From JAWSVE01 sp033852115 (GTDB lineage Bacteria; Pseudomonadota; Gammaproteobacteria; Pseudomonadales; Cellvibrionaceae), in contig JAWSVE010000001.1 of assembly GCA_033852115.1 (NCBI GenBank), positions 372,001 to 436,000 on the forward strand: DNA of 64,000 bases, written 5' to 3'. Positions 37,811 through 47,265 of the stretch are shown one piece after another (position 1 is the first letter of the stretch; every line of letters starts with the position of its first letter). A program made the position numbers and the translations under genes. Under the pieces are notes generated by a model. The model made no database searches and had not been told where the DNA came from. It saw only the letters and a list, made by a program, of their open reading frames with translations.

Positions 37811-38515
37811 ATGTCTAGACCTCACTTTTTTGCGAGCATCCCACGCCTAACCGCAACACTTTGTGTGCCTATCGTCATACTTATTAGCGGAGGCTGCACA
37901 CACTATCCAGATTGGACACTCGTTAAAGAAGAGGATGCAACGTCTGTATTCTTCCGCGATACGCCAAATAGCAATATTCCGAGTTTTCGAGGCGAGGTTA
38001 TCATCGACGGTGACTTTCAGGACGTCATGCAGGTTTTGACAAACTTTGCTAAGTTCGATGAGTGGGTATATCAATGTGAACGGATAGAGGTAGTGGATTT
38101 CGTAAGCTACAGCGAAGCGTATTTGTATCAAGTTAACTCTCTGCCCATTATTCGCGATAGGGATATTATCGTTCACGGTACCGTAACTTACGATACGGTC
38201 AGCGCCCACACCGACACAACACATAGCACGGCTCAACAACGCGCAATCATTGCGCTAACCTCTGTACCAGAATATTGTGATACCAGCGAATCAATGAGTT
38301 GTGACGAGATTAAGCAAAGTAACTATATTAGAGTGCGACGCTCCGAAGGCATTTTCGAAGTGATTGAGTTAAGCGATAATCGCGTCAAAGTCTCGTGGCA
38401 ACAATCACTAGAGCCAGGGGGCTGGATTCCCGATTGGTTGACCCGTATGATGATTAGCGATGTCCCAATAATCACTCTAAACAATTTGAAAAACCTTGTA
38501 GAACAAGTGAATTAA
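37811..38515 (+). CDS. START-domain lipoprotein
   Basis: The 234-residue protein has a lipobox ISGGC near residue 28, then a START/SRPBCC-type domain (residues about 40-230), with FDEWVYQCERIEVV and a helix at the C-terminus (ISDVPIITLNNLKNLV). START domains hold hydrophobic ligands such as lipids or steroids in a helix-grip cavity. A lipid-handling role in the periplasm is inferred. It is the first of two tandem paralogs, separated by six bases. Confidence 0.8.
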   Translation: MSRPHFFASIPRLTATLCVPIVILISGGCTHYPDWTLVKEEDATSVFFRDTPNSNIPSFRGEVIIDGDFQDVMQVLTNFAKFDEWVYQCERIEVVDFVSYSEAYLYQVNSLPIIRDRDIIVHGTVTYDTVSAHTDTTHSTAQQRAIIALTSVPEYCDTSESMSCDEIKQSNYIRVRRSEGIFEVIELSDNRVKVSWQQSLEPGGWIPDWLTRMMISDVPIITLNNLKNLVEQVN

Positions 38516-38521
38516 TTTATC

Positions 38522-39253
38522 GTGACAATATCTTCATATCGCTACGTCGCAGGGGCCCTATTAGCTACAATCGCACTTAGTCTTTTCGGCGTAACACATA
38601 AAGCCCATTCGCAAAACGATAACAAGGATGGCTGGGAGCATGTGACTGAAGAATATAGCGTTCGCTTATATTATCGCCCTTACCCTCAATCTAAAATCCC
38701 AGAGTTTAAAGCTATCACCACAGTACAAAGCTCAATGGCCAGTATCATTGCTGTATTGTTGGACTCAGAAGCTTGCGCACTATGGGTTCATCAGTGCAAA
38801 GAATCTTTTCCACTACATATCGTCAACGATGCGGAACAAATCGTCTATCAGGTAAATGATTTACCTCTGGCCAAAGATCGAGACATCATCCTTTTAGCAC
38901 GAATGGAAGTTGCTGATGATACGCACAGTGTAAAAATATTTCTAAAGGCTGCCTCGGATTACTGCAGCAAAGCGAACCCTGGTTGCGAAAAAATTGATCA
39001 CAACAAATATATTCACGTTGTTGACTCCCATGGCTTTTACTTACTGGAGCAAGAATCTCAAAATCAAGTAAAAGTCACATGGCAACATTATGTTGACCCA
39101 GCGGGTAAGCTGCCCGACTGGCTTGCAAGGTCTCAATTGAAAAATTTACCACTGAAGACGCTACATCAACTACGCAATATCGTTAAAGAAGACAAATACC
39201 AAAGGACTACTCTGACATTTAGCGATGGTATAGTTCGGCTCGAGCACCAATAA
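38522..39253 (+). CDS. START-domain secreted protein (paralog)
   Basis: The 243-residue protein starts at GTG 38522 and has a signal peptide ending near residue 30 (AHSQ), but no lipobox. The START-like domain follows the previous gene residue by residue in key places (VYQVNDLPLAKDRDIIL against YQVNSLPIIRDRDIIV; DYCSKANPGCEKIDHNKYIHV against EYCDTSESMSCDEIKQSNYI). It is a clear tandem duplication, one copy lipidated, the other soluble. Confidence 0.8.
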   Translation: MTISSYRYVAGALLATIALSLFGVTHKAHSQNDNKDGWEHVTEEYSVRLYYRPYPQSKIPEFKAITTVQSSMASIIAVLLDSEACALWVHQCKESFPLHIVNDAEQIVYQVNDLPLAKDRDIILLARMEVADDTHSVKIFLKAASDYCSKANPGCEKIDHNKYIHVVDSHGFYLLEQESQNQVKVTWQHYVDPAGKLPDWLARSQLKNLPLKTLHQLRNIVKEDKYQRTTLTFSDGIVRLEHQ

Positions 39254-39290
39254 TATTTCATTTGTCCATAGCAAGAGCAAAAGCAAAATT

Positions 39291-40055
39291 ATGACCCACC
39301 AGAATACATCGATTGGACAAATAGCATCACTACTACGAAGTAGCCAGTGTGCTGTGGCATTCACGGGAGCGGGCATTAGCACTGAATCCGGCATCCCAGA
39401 CTTTCGCAGCCCTGGCGGGCTTTGGGACAAATACCAGCCTATTTATTTTGACGACTACATGTCATCAATTGAGATGCGTAAAGAAAGTTGGCGACGAAAA
39501 ATTCAAACCGACAAAGTTATCGGCGTTGCAAAACCTAACACAGGGCATCTTTCTCTCGCTCAACTGGTCGCAGACGGTCATTTACGATCGATAATCACTC
39601 AGAACATCGATGGTTTACACCAATCGTCTGGAATCAGCGAACAGAACATTATCGAGCTGCACGGGAATAGCACCTATGCAAAGTGTCTTGATTGTCAGAA
39701 GCGCTTTGACCTCAAACCTCTTCTCGCAGCATTTGAAAAAGATGAAACCTTACCCGTGTGTGATGAATGTCGAGGGATAGTAAAAACAGGGACTATTTCT
39801 TTTGGACAACCAATGCCGGAAGAGGAAATGGAGCGGGCATATGTGATGACCGAAGCAGCAGATGTTTTTATAGTACTCGGGTCATCATTGAGTGTGTATC
39901 CTGCTGCCGCATTTCCAGAAAATGCAGCTAGACGTGGGGCAAAGTTAATTATTATCAATCGCGACCCTACCCCTCTAGACCCGATAGCAGATATCGTGAT
40001 CCATGCCAGCATCGGTGAAACACTATCCAAAGTGTGCCACGCGATGGCCATTTAG
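39291..40055 (+). CDS. Sir2-family NAD-dependent deacetylase (sirtuin)
   Basis: The 254-residue enzyme removes acyl groups from lysine using NAD. It has GAGISTESGIPDFRSPGGLW, the QNIDGLH catalytic part, the ELHGN histidine and a four-Cys zinc module (CLDC and CDEC). The C-terminal NAD pocket GSSLSVYPAA is intact. It is in the class often called CobB or SirTM-like; no ADP-ribosylation genes sit nearby to support a SirTM role. Confidence 0.93.
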   Translation: MTHQNTSIGQIASLLRSSQCAVAFTGAGISTESGIPDFRSPGGLWDKYQPIYFDDYMSSIEMRKESWRRKIQTDKVIGVAKPNTGHLSLAQLVADGHLRSIITQNIDGLHQSSGISEQNIIELHGNSTYAKCLDCQKRFDLKPLLAAFEKDETLPVCDECRGIVKTGTISFGQPMPEEEMERAYVMTEAADVFIVLGSSLSVYPAAAFPENAARRGAKLIIINRDPTPLDPIADIVIHASIGETLSKVCHAMAI

Positions 40056-40111
40056 AGCTGGACTCGACTCGTCAAAACTAGGCGCTAAGTAGGTGACGAC
40101 ATCATACTTTG

Positions 40112-41332
40112 TCAGTCGATAATGGCCTGGGTAGCGAGCACCTGCATATCAGATCGAATATTTAGATGGTCGTAGGGCCGCACTTGAGTTAATACCATAC
40201 CAAACAGATCTTCCTGCGGGTCGTTCCACCAATGTGTGCAAAACATACCACCCCACGAATAGCTACCCTCTGAGGCTATCGCGTGGGTTTTACCCCGATC
40301 TAACACAACCCCAAAACCTAAGCCGAACCCATAACCAGGGCCGCTCAACCAAATGAGCTTGTTGCCAGTGTGATTGGTACGCATTAACTCCAGTGTTTTG
40401 CGCGATACAATGCGTGTTTCTCCGTTGCTACCATTGCGACGCAACATATCGGCAAAGCGAAAATAATCAGCTGCTGTTGACACCAGACCGCCAGAGCCAA
40501 CATAAAACTCGCTGTCGGCACTGGCATAAAAGCTTTCCGCTGTATCGGGATCTTCTAGCTCGATAGTAAGATCTTTTGTAGGTTTATAGGAGGCAGAAAA
40601 ACGCGATAGCTTGTGATGAGGAAGGAAAAAATGCGTATCTTCCATACCGAGTGGCTGCAAAATACGTGTTTCAACAAAATCTTTTAACGACATGCCCGAC
40701 AATACTTCTACCAACCGCCCTACAACACAAGTGGCTCGCGAATAATCCCACTCGGTTCCCGGCTCATACACTAGCGGAACTTGCGCAAGACGGGTAACAA
40801 AATCGTCGATGGTGCCACTGCGATCAAATGGTCGACCGATATCTTTAAGTAGCTTATAACTTGCTCCGTTACATCGTGGATTGTACTCGTTTGCGAATCC
40901 CGCCGTGTGAGTCAAAATATGACGCACATTGATCTCACGTTGCGCTGGTCGAAGGCGATAGCCTCCTTGGCCATCATCTTCCATAACCTGCATATCCTTA
41001 AACGCAGGCAAGAAACGACTTATCGGGTCATGTAATTGAAATTTTCCTTCTTCAAACAACATCATTAACGCCAAAGAGACAATCGGCTTGGTCATTGATG
41101 CGATACGAAATACAGTATCCTTTCCCATTGCCTCCTGAGTGTCGATATTTTTCAAGCCTTGGCTATCAAAATAAACCACCTTCCCATGGCGGGCAACCAT
41201 CGTTACCGCACCAGGTATCAATTGTTTATCAATGTAGCGTTGAATAGCAGGTGCAATATGCGCAAGCCTCTCACCACTCATTCCGACGGATTCAGGGTTA
41301 GCAAAAGGCAGATTGTCGATAGGACTATTCAT
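40112..41332 (-). CDS. Serine hydrolase, EstB/class C beta-lactamase-like
   Basis: The 406-residue cytosolic protein has the serine beta-lactamase-like fold. The SXXK motif is SMTK (in FRIASMTKPIVSLA, near residue 80), the tyrosine motif is YSR (EWDYSRATCVVG), and the third motif region is ASEGSYSWGGMF (H/K-T-G replaced). These fit the EstB-type esterase group. No signal peptide is present, so it is not a periplasmic antibiotic lactamase. Substrate unknown. It converges on the sirtuin gene. Confidence 0.85.
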   Translation of the reverse strand: MNSPIDNLPFANPESVGMSGERLAHIAPAIQRYIDKQLIPGAVTMVARHGKVVYFDSQGLKNIDTQEAMGKDTVFRIASMTKPIVSLALMMLFEEGKFQLHDPISRFLPAFKDMQVMEDDGQGGYRLRPAQREINVRHILTHTAGFANEYNPRCNGASYKLLKDIGRPFDRSGTIDDFVTRLAQVPLVYEPGTEWDYSRATCVVGRLVEVLSGMSLKDFVETRILQPLGMEDTHFFLPHHKLSRFSASYKPTKDLTIELEDPDTAESFYASADSEFYVGSGGLVSTAADYFRFADMLRRNGSNGETRIVSRKTLELMRTNHTGNKLIWLSGPGYGFGLGFGVVLDRGKTHAIASEGSYSWGGMFCTHWWNDPQEDLFGMVLTQVRPYDHLNIRSDMQVLATQAIID

Positions 41333-41374
41333 AGCGATGCATCTCTCTTTTTTATTCTGATGGTGTAACCATTT

Positions 41375-41896
41375 TTAGTGGTTCGGCGTACCCGCTGCAA
41401 TACGGTCCATTAACGCAAACATAACGCCTGAGAAAACAAAGGTCATATGAATAATCACTTTCCACATAACGATATTTTCATTGCCTTCTCCAAGCTCTTT
41501 CATCTCGACGAAAGTCTTCAGCAGCTCAATAGCAGAGATAGCAACGATGGCACCAATGACTTTTAGCTTTAGACCACTAAAATCGACTTTGCCCATCCAG
41601 CTGGGCTTATCTTCATGTTCGTCAACATGAATTTTTGACACAAAAATTTCATAGCCACTAAAAATAATCATGAGCAACAAGCTGCCTACCAGGCACATGT
41701 CAACCAACGTCAGTATTTTTATAACGACGAGGCCATGATCAAGAGGAATAACATCAGTAACTAAATGGACGAGTTCTTGGCAAAACTTGACCAATAAAAT
41801 GACGATGCTCAAGACAAGGCCAAGGTAAAACGGGGCTAGCAGCCAGCGGCTATTAAAAATAGTCGATTCAAGAAACTTCTCTAGGGGCTTTGACAT
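41375..41896 (-). CDS. UPF0114 membrane protein (YqhA-like)
   Basis: From ATG 41896 (GAGGAG upstream) the 173-residue protein has four membrane segments, near residues 18-40, 60-80, 110-130 and 140-160, and matches UPF0114/YqhA (MSKPLEKFLESTIFNSRWLL near the start). Function is unknown. A frame extending to 41995 has no counterpart in the family and is not used. It lies between the EstB-like gene and the thioredoxin-fold gene. Confidence 0.85.
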   Translation of the reverse strand: MSKPLEKFLESTIFNSRWLLAPFYLGLVLSIVILLVKFCQELVHLVTDVIPLDHGLVVIKILTLVDMCLVGSLLLMIIFSGYEIFVSKIHVDEHEDKPSWMGKVDFSGLKLKVIGAIVAISAIELLKTFVEMKELGEGNENIVMWKVIIHMTFVFSGVMFALMDRIAAGTPNH

Positions 41897-42015
41897 GTTT
41901 ACTCCTCTAACGCAATGCAAACCCAAATTAACGCGCCACATAGTATCAGAGACGGGCGAATAGCCCAATACAGATAATGGCGCATCAATAATCAATCAAC
42001 CTTGAGTTATAGATT

Positions 42016-42834
42016 ATGATCACGCACACTTTGCCCAAGCTACTGACTACAGGGATCGGTTTCATGAATGGAATAAGCTGTAATCGCTTTCATCACTCTT
42101 TTCGCCTTTTTTCTCAAGCACCCAAACGAATTACTAAATACATAGTTAAACCTATAAACGCTCACTTAATACTCTGTATATCGTTCGCCTTCTGCTCACA
42201 AGTCTTCGCGGACAAGCCACTCACACTACCCGCAAGTGCGGGGCAGATTCTTCTCTCCACTTCCGAAGATTCAACGCTTGGAACACTACCAAACGGTATC
42301 GGTGTTCAACTTGGGACAACAATACCTTCGACTGTAGTCCACGATCACTTAGGTGTAGCAACCGACATTACAACGCTATCAGCCGACCAAGTACTCATGG
42401 TTGTTTTCTATCGTGGCGGTTGGTGTCCCTACTGCAACTTACAAATTCGACAAATGGTCGACAACTATTCTCGTTTTCAAGATCGAGGGATGTTACCGGT
42501 TTTCATCAGCGTTGACAAACCCGATGCGGCAGCCCTCGCCCAGAAAAGCTATGAGATACCTTTCCCGGTGCTATCTGATCCACTGTTAGTGGCCCACAAG
42601 GCCTTTAATGTGATCTTGGAGCAAAGTGAAGAGATAGTCTCACGTTACAAAGAGTATGGTATAGACCTCGAAGTTTGGTCCGGGCAAACACATGGCAACA
42701 TCGCTGTATCCTCAGTTTTTTTACTCGATAAAACAGCCACCGTGCAATGGGCTCATGCTTCTATTGATTATAAAACTCGCCCCAGCGTCAATCAGCTCAT
42801 ACACGTTATTGATCAGTTAATACCAACATCATAA
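42016..42834 (+). CDS. Peroxiredoxin-like (AhpC/TSA, thioredoxin-fold) protein
   Basis: The 272-residue frame has a hydrophobic stretch (residues about 48-65, HLILCISFAFCSQVFA) that is probably a late signal or anchor, and a thioredoxin-fold domain (about 90-265) with YRGGWCPYCNLQI, a CXXC redox motif. Domain order resembles BCP/AhpC-like redoxins such as those with DPLLVAHKAFNV segments. The true start is unsure since the first 45 residues have no counterpart; alternative starts at 42064 would shorten the N-region only partly. Confidence 0.75.
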   Translation: MITHTLPKLLTTGIGFMNGISCNRFHHSFRLFSQAPKRITKYIVKPINAHLILCISFAFCSQVFADKPLTLPASAGQILLSTSEDSTLGTLPNGIGVQLGTTIPSTVVHDHLGVATDITTLSADQVLMVVFYRGGWCPYCNLQIRQMVDNYSRFQDRGMLPVFISVDKPDAAALAQKSYEIPFPVLSDPLLVAHKAFNVILEQSEEIVSRYKEYGIDLEVWSGQTHGNIAVSSVFLLDKTATVQWAHASIDYKTRPSVNQLIHVIDQLIPTS

Positions 42835-42877
42835 GAATAGTAAAACGTCAATTGATCCGTCAGAAGGAGTCCGACGC

Positions 42878-43333
42878 ATGTACGTTCGTGAAGCTCAGAA
42901 AAAAGATGAAGAACAGGTCAAACAACTGGTTTCATCCGCACTTAGTGAATACGGTTTAAAAGCAGAGCTAACATCAACGGATAGAGACTTGAATAATCTC
43001 GAGGCTCATTACACAAAAAATGGCGGATACTTTGGCGTCGTTACTGAAGATAACGAGGTTGTGGCAACGATCGGAATCTTTAGAATTAACGATAAAACCT
43101 GCGAACTCCGAAAGCTGTATACGGCCCCCAACCAACGCGGAAAAGGTTTGGGTAAAGCATTATTAGATTTTGCAATGAATCTCGCACGAAAGCGGGGATT
43201 CAAACGAATTACACTGGAAACCACCACCACTTCGAACGAAGCCATTGGGCTCTACAAGGGTTCCGGTTTTAAAGAGTTTCAGCCTCCTCAATTCACAGCA
43301 CAATGCGATCGAGCTTTTGAATGTGAATTGTAA
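42878..43333 (+). CDS. GNAT-family N-acetyltransferase
   Basis: The 151-residue protein has the GNAT acetyl-CoA loop QRGKGLGKALL (motif A, Q/R-x-x-G-x-G/A) near residue 88 and the ETTTTSNEAIGLYKGSGF motif B. Substrate is unknown. AAGGAG lies before the ATG (GTCAGAAGGAGTCC). It lies alone with a 260-base gap after it that contains no gene. Confidence 0.87.
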   Translation: MYVREAQKKDEEQVKQLVSSALSEYGLKAELTSTDRDLNNLEAHYTKNGGYFGVVTEDNEVVATIGIFRINDKTCELRKLYTAPNQRGKGLGKALLDFAMNLARKRGFKRITLETTTTSNEAIGLYKGSGFKEFQPPQFTAQCDRAFECEL

Positions 43334-43593
43334 GCCACTTTTCAATTAGTCTATTGAAAAGCTGAACCATAACAAACTCACGGCGAATAAACGCCACTTA
43401 GGCCTTTCCATCCATGATAATGATCCCTCGTGCGAGAATATCATTCATCACTCCTCAGCGTTGACCTTTAACTAACTTAGCTCTACAGTTGGGCGTCATT
43501 TTTATCGCCAGCCACTAGCTGCTCTGCGACCGATCAGTTGTAACCAGAACTCACTGGTATCGACTATATTAATTCAAGATGTAGGAAGTGATT

Positions 43594-44556
43594 ATGAGTT
43601 TACCCCCAATCCTTACCGAGCGTTTAGCCATCCCGATGATCTGCTCTCCACTGTTTATCATCTCCAACCCCGATTTGGTTATTGCACAATGTAAAGCTGG
43701 CGTTGTGGGTTCATTTCCAGCACTGAACGCGCGCCCGGCCGAGGAATTGGAAAAGTGGCTCATTAAAATTACAGAAGAACTTGATCGCCACAATCAAGAG
43801 AACCCCGATAGTCCCGCCGCACCGTTTGCGGTAAACCAAATAGTTCACGCGTCGAACGACCGCCTAGAACACGACCTGGAGCTTTGCGTAAAATATAAAG
43901 TTCCCATCGTTATCACGTCCTTAGGAGCCCGCCCGGAGGTAAACCAAGCAGTCCAGTCATACGGCGGTATCACATTACATGACATCATCAACAATAGGTT
44001 TGCAAAGAAAGCCATCGAAAAAGGGGCTTCAGGTCTAATTGCAGTTGCTGCTGGGGCCGGTGGCCACGCGGGTGTTATTTCTCCGTTTGCACTGGTACAA
44101 GAAATTCGTGAGTGGTACGACGGGCCACTAATCCTATCCGGCTCTATTGGTCGCGGTGACTCTATCCTCGCAGCGCAAGCAATGGGTGCGGATATGGGCT
44201 ACGTCGGATCCGCTTTCATCGCCACCAAAGAAGCCAATGCGGTTGATGACTATAAGAATATGATCACTTCAAGTAGCGCGGACGATATTATCTATAGCAA
44301 TCTATTCACCGGCGTCCATGGAAATTACCTCAAACCGTCCATCGAGCGCGCGGGCTTAGACCCCGACAACCTCCCTGTCAGCGACCCGAGTAAAATGAAC
44401 TTTGGGTCAACACGTACCAAAGCGTGGAAAGACATTTGGGGCTCTGGCCAAGGCATCGGCGCGGTAAAGGATGTTCTGCCCGCTGGAAAACTGGTAGAAC
44501 GATTTAAGCGTGAGTACTTTGCCGCACGCGATCGGCTTTGCAAAACACCTTCGTAG
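43594..44556 (+). CDS. Nitronate monooxygenase-like (NMO/FabK family) flavoprotein
   Basis: From ATG 43594 (AGGAAG seven bases upstream) the 320-residue TIM-barrel protein matches FMN-dependent nitronate monooxygenases: an N-terminal IPMICSPLFIIS and the GGHAG motif near residue 160, and LSGSIGRGDSILAAQAMGAD near residue 190. It probably oxidises alkyl nitronates. The GTG at 43588 gives two extra residues and is not preferred. Confidence 0.88.
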   Translation: MSLPPILTERLAIPMICSPLFIISNPDLVIAQCKAGVVGSFPALNARPAEELEKWLIKITEELDRHNQENPDSPAAPFAVNQIVHASNDRLEHDLELCVKYKVPIVITSLGARPEVNQAVQSYGGITLHDIINNRFAKKAIEKGASGLIAVAAGAGGHAGVISPFALVQEIREWYDGPLILSGSIGRGDSILAAQAMGADMGYVGSAFIATKEANAVDDYKNMITSSSADDIIYSNLFTGVHGNYLKPSIERAGLDPDNLPVSDPSKMNFGSTRTKAWKDIWGSGQGIGAVKDVLPAGKLVERFKREYFAARDRLCKTPS

Positions 44557-44719
44557 TCAAACTGTATACGTCCCCGCCTAGCCGTCATTCACAGCCCCGA
44601 GGGACACTCAAACCACCGGGGCTCCCTCACCACCTAGATACTGTATTGATATTCACTTTCTCATCTGGCTATAATCGCCGCTCACTTCAACGCAACAGTC
44701 AATCGCTTTGAGCATTGCA

Positions 44720-45013
44720 ATGAGAAAATTTTTGCCGTCTTCGTACCGCTGGATTTTCCTGGCTAGCGCGCTGCTATTCGCGCAGATCTCGCTAGCCACG
44801 CACGTGCACATTGATGAAGCCCCCCAAGTTTCCCACGACTGCGCAGTGTGCCAAGTACACTCTATCCTTGACCACGCGGATACCGTCAGGTATTCCGTTC
44901 TCGCAATCTCTATCAACCTCCCGTCTTTTGCGCAATATAGCGCTGCAGAGACAATTAGCACTACGCTTTTTAGCCAACCGGCTCGTGGCCCGCCTACATT
45001 TCTTCGCGCTTAA
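44720..45013 (+). CDS. Small secreted His/Cys protein (DUF2946-like) before a zinc receptor
   Basis: From ATG 44720 the 97-residue product has a signal-like N-terminus (residues 8-30), then HVHIDEAPQVSHDCAVCQVH with three His and a CXXC-like pair, and an RGPP C-terminus, both traits of DUF2946-like proteins. Metal binding is inferred. It sits 73 bases before the ZnuD-like receptor, so both probably serve zinc uptake. TTG at 44708 is an alternative start. Confidence 0.7.
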   Translation: MRKFLPSSYRWIFLASALLFAQISLATHVHIDEAPQVSHDCAVCQVHSILDHADTVRYSVLAISINLPSFAQYSAAETISTTLFSQPARGPPTFLRA

Positions 45014-45086
45014 CCGTTACATCCAAAATTACAGTATCGCTCGGTCGCTCTGATTCCGTGGCGATTTTTATGCATGCGAGGAAGTT

Positions 45087-47204
45087 ATGTCGACATATTC
45101 TATGTCCAAGATTTTATTTACCACGCTCGTGACAACGAGTGCGGCCAGCGTTAACGCGCAACACGAACATTCTGATCACCTTGAAGAAATTATCGTAACC
45201 AGCTCTCAGAACAAAAGCAGAGCGGAAACAGCTCTACCAGTCACCATCTTGAGCGGCGAATCATTACGAAAGTCCGCCAGCAGTACCATTGGCGACACAA
45301 TTAAATCCGAACCGGGTGTCAACAGCTCAACCTTCGGTACTGGCGTGGGCCAGCCGATCATTCGTGGCCTCGCCGGAAACCGAGTGAGCGTGCTGGAAAA
45401 CAGTCTCAGCACCCTCGACGCCAGCGGTGCCAGCCCCGACCACGCCAGTGCCGTCGAGCCATTAATTGCTGAACGCATCGAAATTGTTAAAGGCCCCGCA
45501 ACGTTGCTTTACGGTAACAACGCCATTGGTGGTGTTGTGAATGTTATCGACTCACGCATTCCAGGCGAGCGCATTGAGTCGTTAACAGGTGCCGTCGAGG
45601 TTAGGGGAACGAGTGTCGATGACGGCAGCGCAGTCGTCGGTAAACTGCAAGGCGGCAAAGGTCAATTTGCTTGGCACCTCGATGGTATGCAACGCAGCAG
45701 CGATGACATGGATGTCCCTGGTGATGCGATTGCAGAAGGCGCGCTCGATGATGACGAGTTTGAAGAACAAAATACTAACGGCTTTCTCGCCAACTCCGAC
45801 ACCGAAGCTGATAGTTATACCATTGGCGGATCGTGGATTGGGGAAGACACTGTCATCGGTTTTTCGTTCAATGAATCCAACAATGAATATGGCCTACCTC
45901 CTGGAGCTCATGCTCACGAACATGAAGAACACGAGGAGGAGGAAGAAGAGGAAGGCGAAGAGCATCACGAAGAAGAAGGTGAATTTGTTCGCATTGACCT
46001 TGAACAACGACGTACCGACTTTAAATTACAACACCGCTTGAATGATACCTTCAATAACCTAACGCTTTTGGTTCGCAAAAGTGATTACCAGCACATCGAA
46101 CTTGAAGGTGTCGAAGAAGGTACACGTTTCATCAACGACGGTATCGAAACACGCTTCACAGCTAACCACGCTTTTTCTGGCGATTGGAATGGTATCTGGG
46201 GAATTGAGTACAAAAACAGTGAGTTCAGCGCTGTTGGAGAAGAAGCCTTTATTCCAGCGACCGATGTCGAGTCCTATGGTATTTTTGCCTTAGAGACGAT
46301 CAACTTTGACACGACTATCGTTGAATTTGGACTGCGTGCCGATCACTTTGCATTATCGCCGCAGGCTAGCTCTGCCTGTAGTGCATCGGATACCAGCGTT
46401 AGCGCCAGTGCATCAATCATCGCGCCCTTAACGGACGACATTAAATGGCTGGTTGGGTTTAGCCATGCACAACGCGCTGGCTCAATTGAAGAACGCTACT
46501 CGAATATTGACCCTGTAACCTGTATGCGTTTGGAAAATCCCGTAGAACATTTGGCTACCGCGCGCATCGAGTTTGGTGATGCCGACCTCGGCAACGAATC
46601 ATCTAACAATATTGAGTTAGGACTATTAAAAACGATTGGTGTGTGGCAGTTCGAGGTTAACGCCTTTTACAACCAATTCGATGACTACATTTACTTAGAG
46701 GACATCGGCACAGCAGACGAGCTGCTCATCTCTGATGAGGAGATTATCGTCAGTGAATACAAGCAAGCAGACGCGGACTTCTATGGCTTTGAAGGCCAAG
46801 CAACCGCTCCGCTCTTCGATCATGGCGACCACCACCTCGATATCACTCTGCTAGCAGACTGGGTGTATGCTGAGCTGGATAATGGCGAATATGTTTCGCG
46901 CTTACCACCTGCGAGCGTCGGTTTAACCTTCGACTACATTTTTTCCAACTGGTCGATGCAGTTAAGCAGCCGCTGGCACAGCGAACAGGATAAGCTAGCA
47001 GTCAACGAAACCAAAACTGATGGCTACACCTTGGTTGATCTCTCAATGGATTACCACCTTCCAGTTGGTTCAAGCGAGCTGCTCTTATTCTTCGCAGCTA
47101 ACAACTTAACCGACGAAGAAGTTCGAGATCACACCTCATTCTTAAAAGACTTCGCACCCGGCCCAGGTCGTGGTTACAGCCTAGGCGCCAGACTGAGCTT
47201 CTAA
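45087..47204 (+). CDS. TonB-dependent receptor, ZnuD-like (zinc)
   Basis: The 705-residue outer-membrane protein has a signal peptide, a TonB-box-like EEIIVTSSQNK, a plug domain (about 35-150) with IKSEPGVNSSTFG, and a beta-barrel ending in F (LGARLSF). Near residue 275 a long extracellular loop is packed with His and Glu, a pattern seen in ZnuD zinc receptors, where such loops bind zinc. GAGGAAG precedes the ATG. Link with the preceding small His/Cys protein supports zinc import. No Zur box could be defined. Confidence 0.88.
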   Translation: MSTYSMSKILFTTLVTTSAASVNAQHEHSDHLEEIIVTSSQNKSRAETALPVTILSGESLRKSASSTIGDTIKSEPGVNSSTFGTGVGQPIIRGLAGNRVSVLENSLSTLDASGASPDHASAVEPLIAERIEIVKGPATLLYGNNAIGGVVNVIDSRIPGERIESLTGAVEVRGTSVDDGSAVVGKLQGGKGQFAWHLDGMQRSSDDMDVPGDAIAEGALDDDEFEEQNTNGFLANSDTEADSYTIGGSWIGEDTVIGFSFNESNNEYGLPPGAHAHEHEEHEEEEEEEGEEHHEEEGEFVRIDLEQRRTDFKLQHRLNDTFNNLTLLVRKSDYQHIELEGVEEGTRFINDGIETRFTANHAFSGDWNGIWGIEYKNSEFSAVGEEAFIPATDVESYGIFALETINFDTTIVEFGLRADHFALSPQASSACSASDTSVSASASIIAPLTDDIKWLVGFSHAQRAGSIEERYSNIDPVTCMRLENPVEHLATARIEFGDADLGNESSNNIELGLLKTIGVWQFEVNAFYNQFDDYIYLEDIGTADELLISDEEIIVSEYKQADADFYGFEGQATAPLFDHGDHHLDITLLADWVYAELDNGEYVSRLPPASVGLTFDYIFSNWSMQLSSRWHSEQDKLAVNETKTDGYTLVDLSMDYHLPVGSSELLLFFAANNLTDEEVRDHTSFLKDFAPGPGRGYSLGARLSF

Positions 47205-47229
47205 TTATGTAATTGGCCCTAAGTGTGAG

Positions 47230-47260
47230 AAGATGCGCGCTTGTTTTTAGCGCGCATCTT
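47230..47260 (+). terminator. GC-rich hairpin between receptor gene and TauE gene
   Basis: An 11-base perfect inverted repeat (47230-47240 and 47250-47260) with a T-rich loop lies between the two genes. Its right arm ends five bases before the next ATG at 47266. It may end the receptor transcript or cover the ribosome site of the TauE-like gene; no T-run follows. Confidence 0.6.
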
Positions 47261-47265
47261 ACTCC

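Noticed and set aside
45589..46041. Frame inside the zinc receptor gene with Lys/Arg-rich translation
   Set aside because: It is a shadow of the His/Glu-rich loop sequence in another frame.
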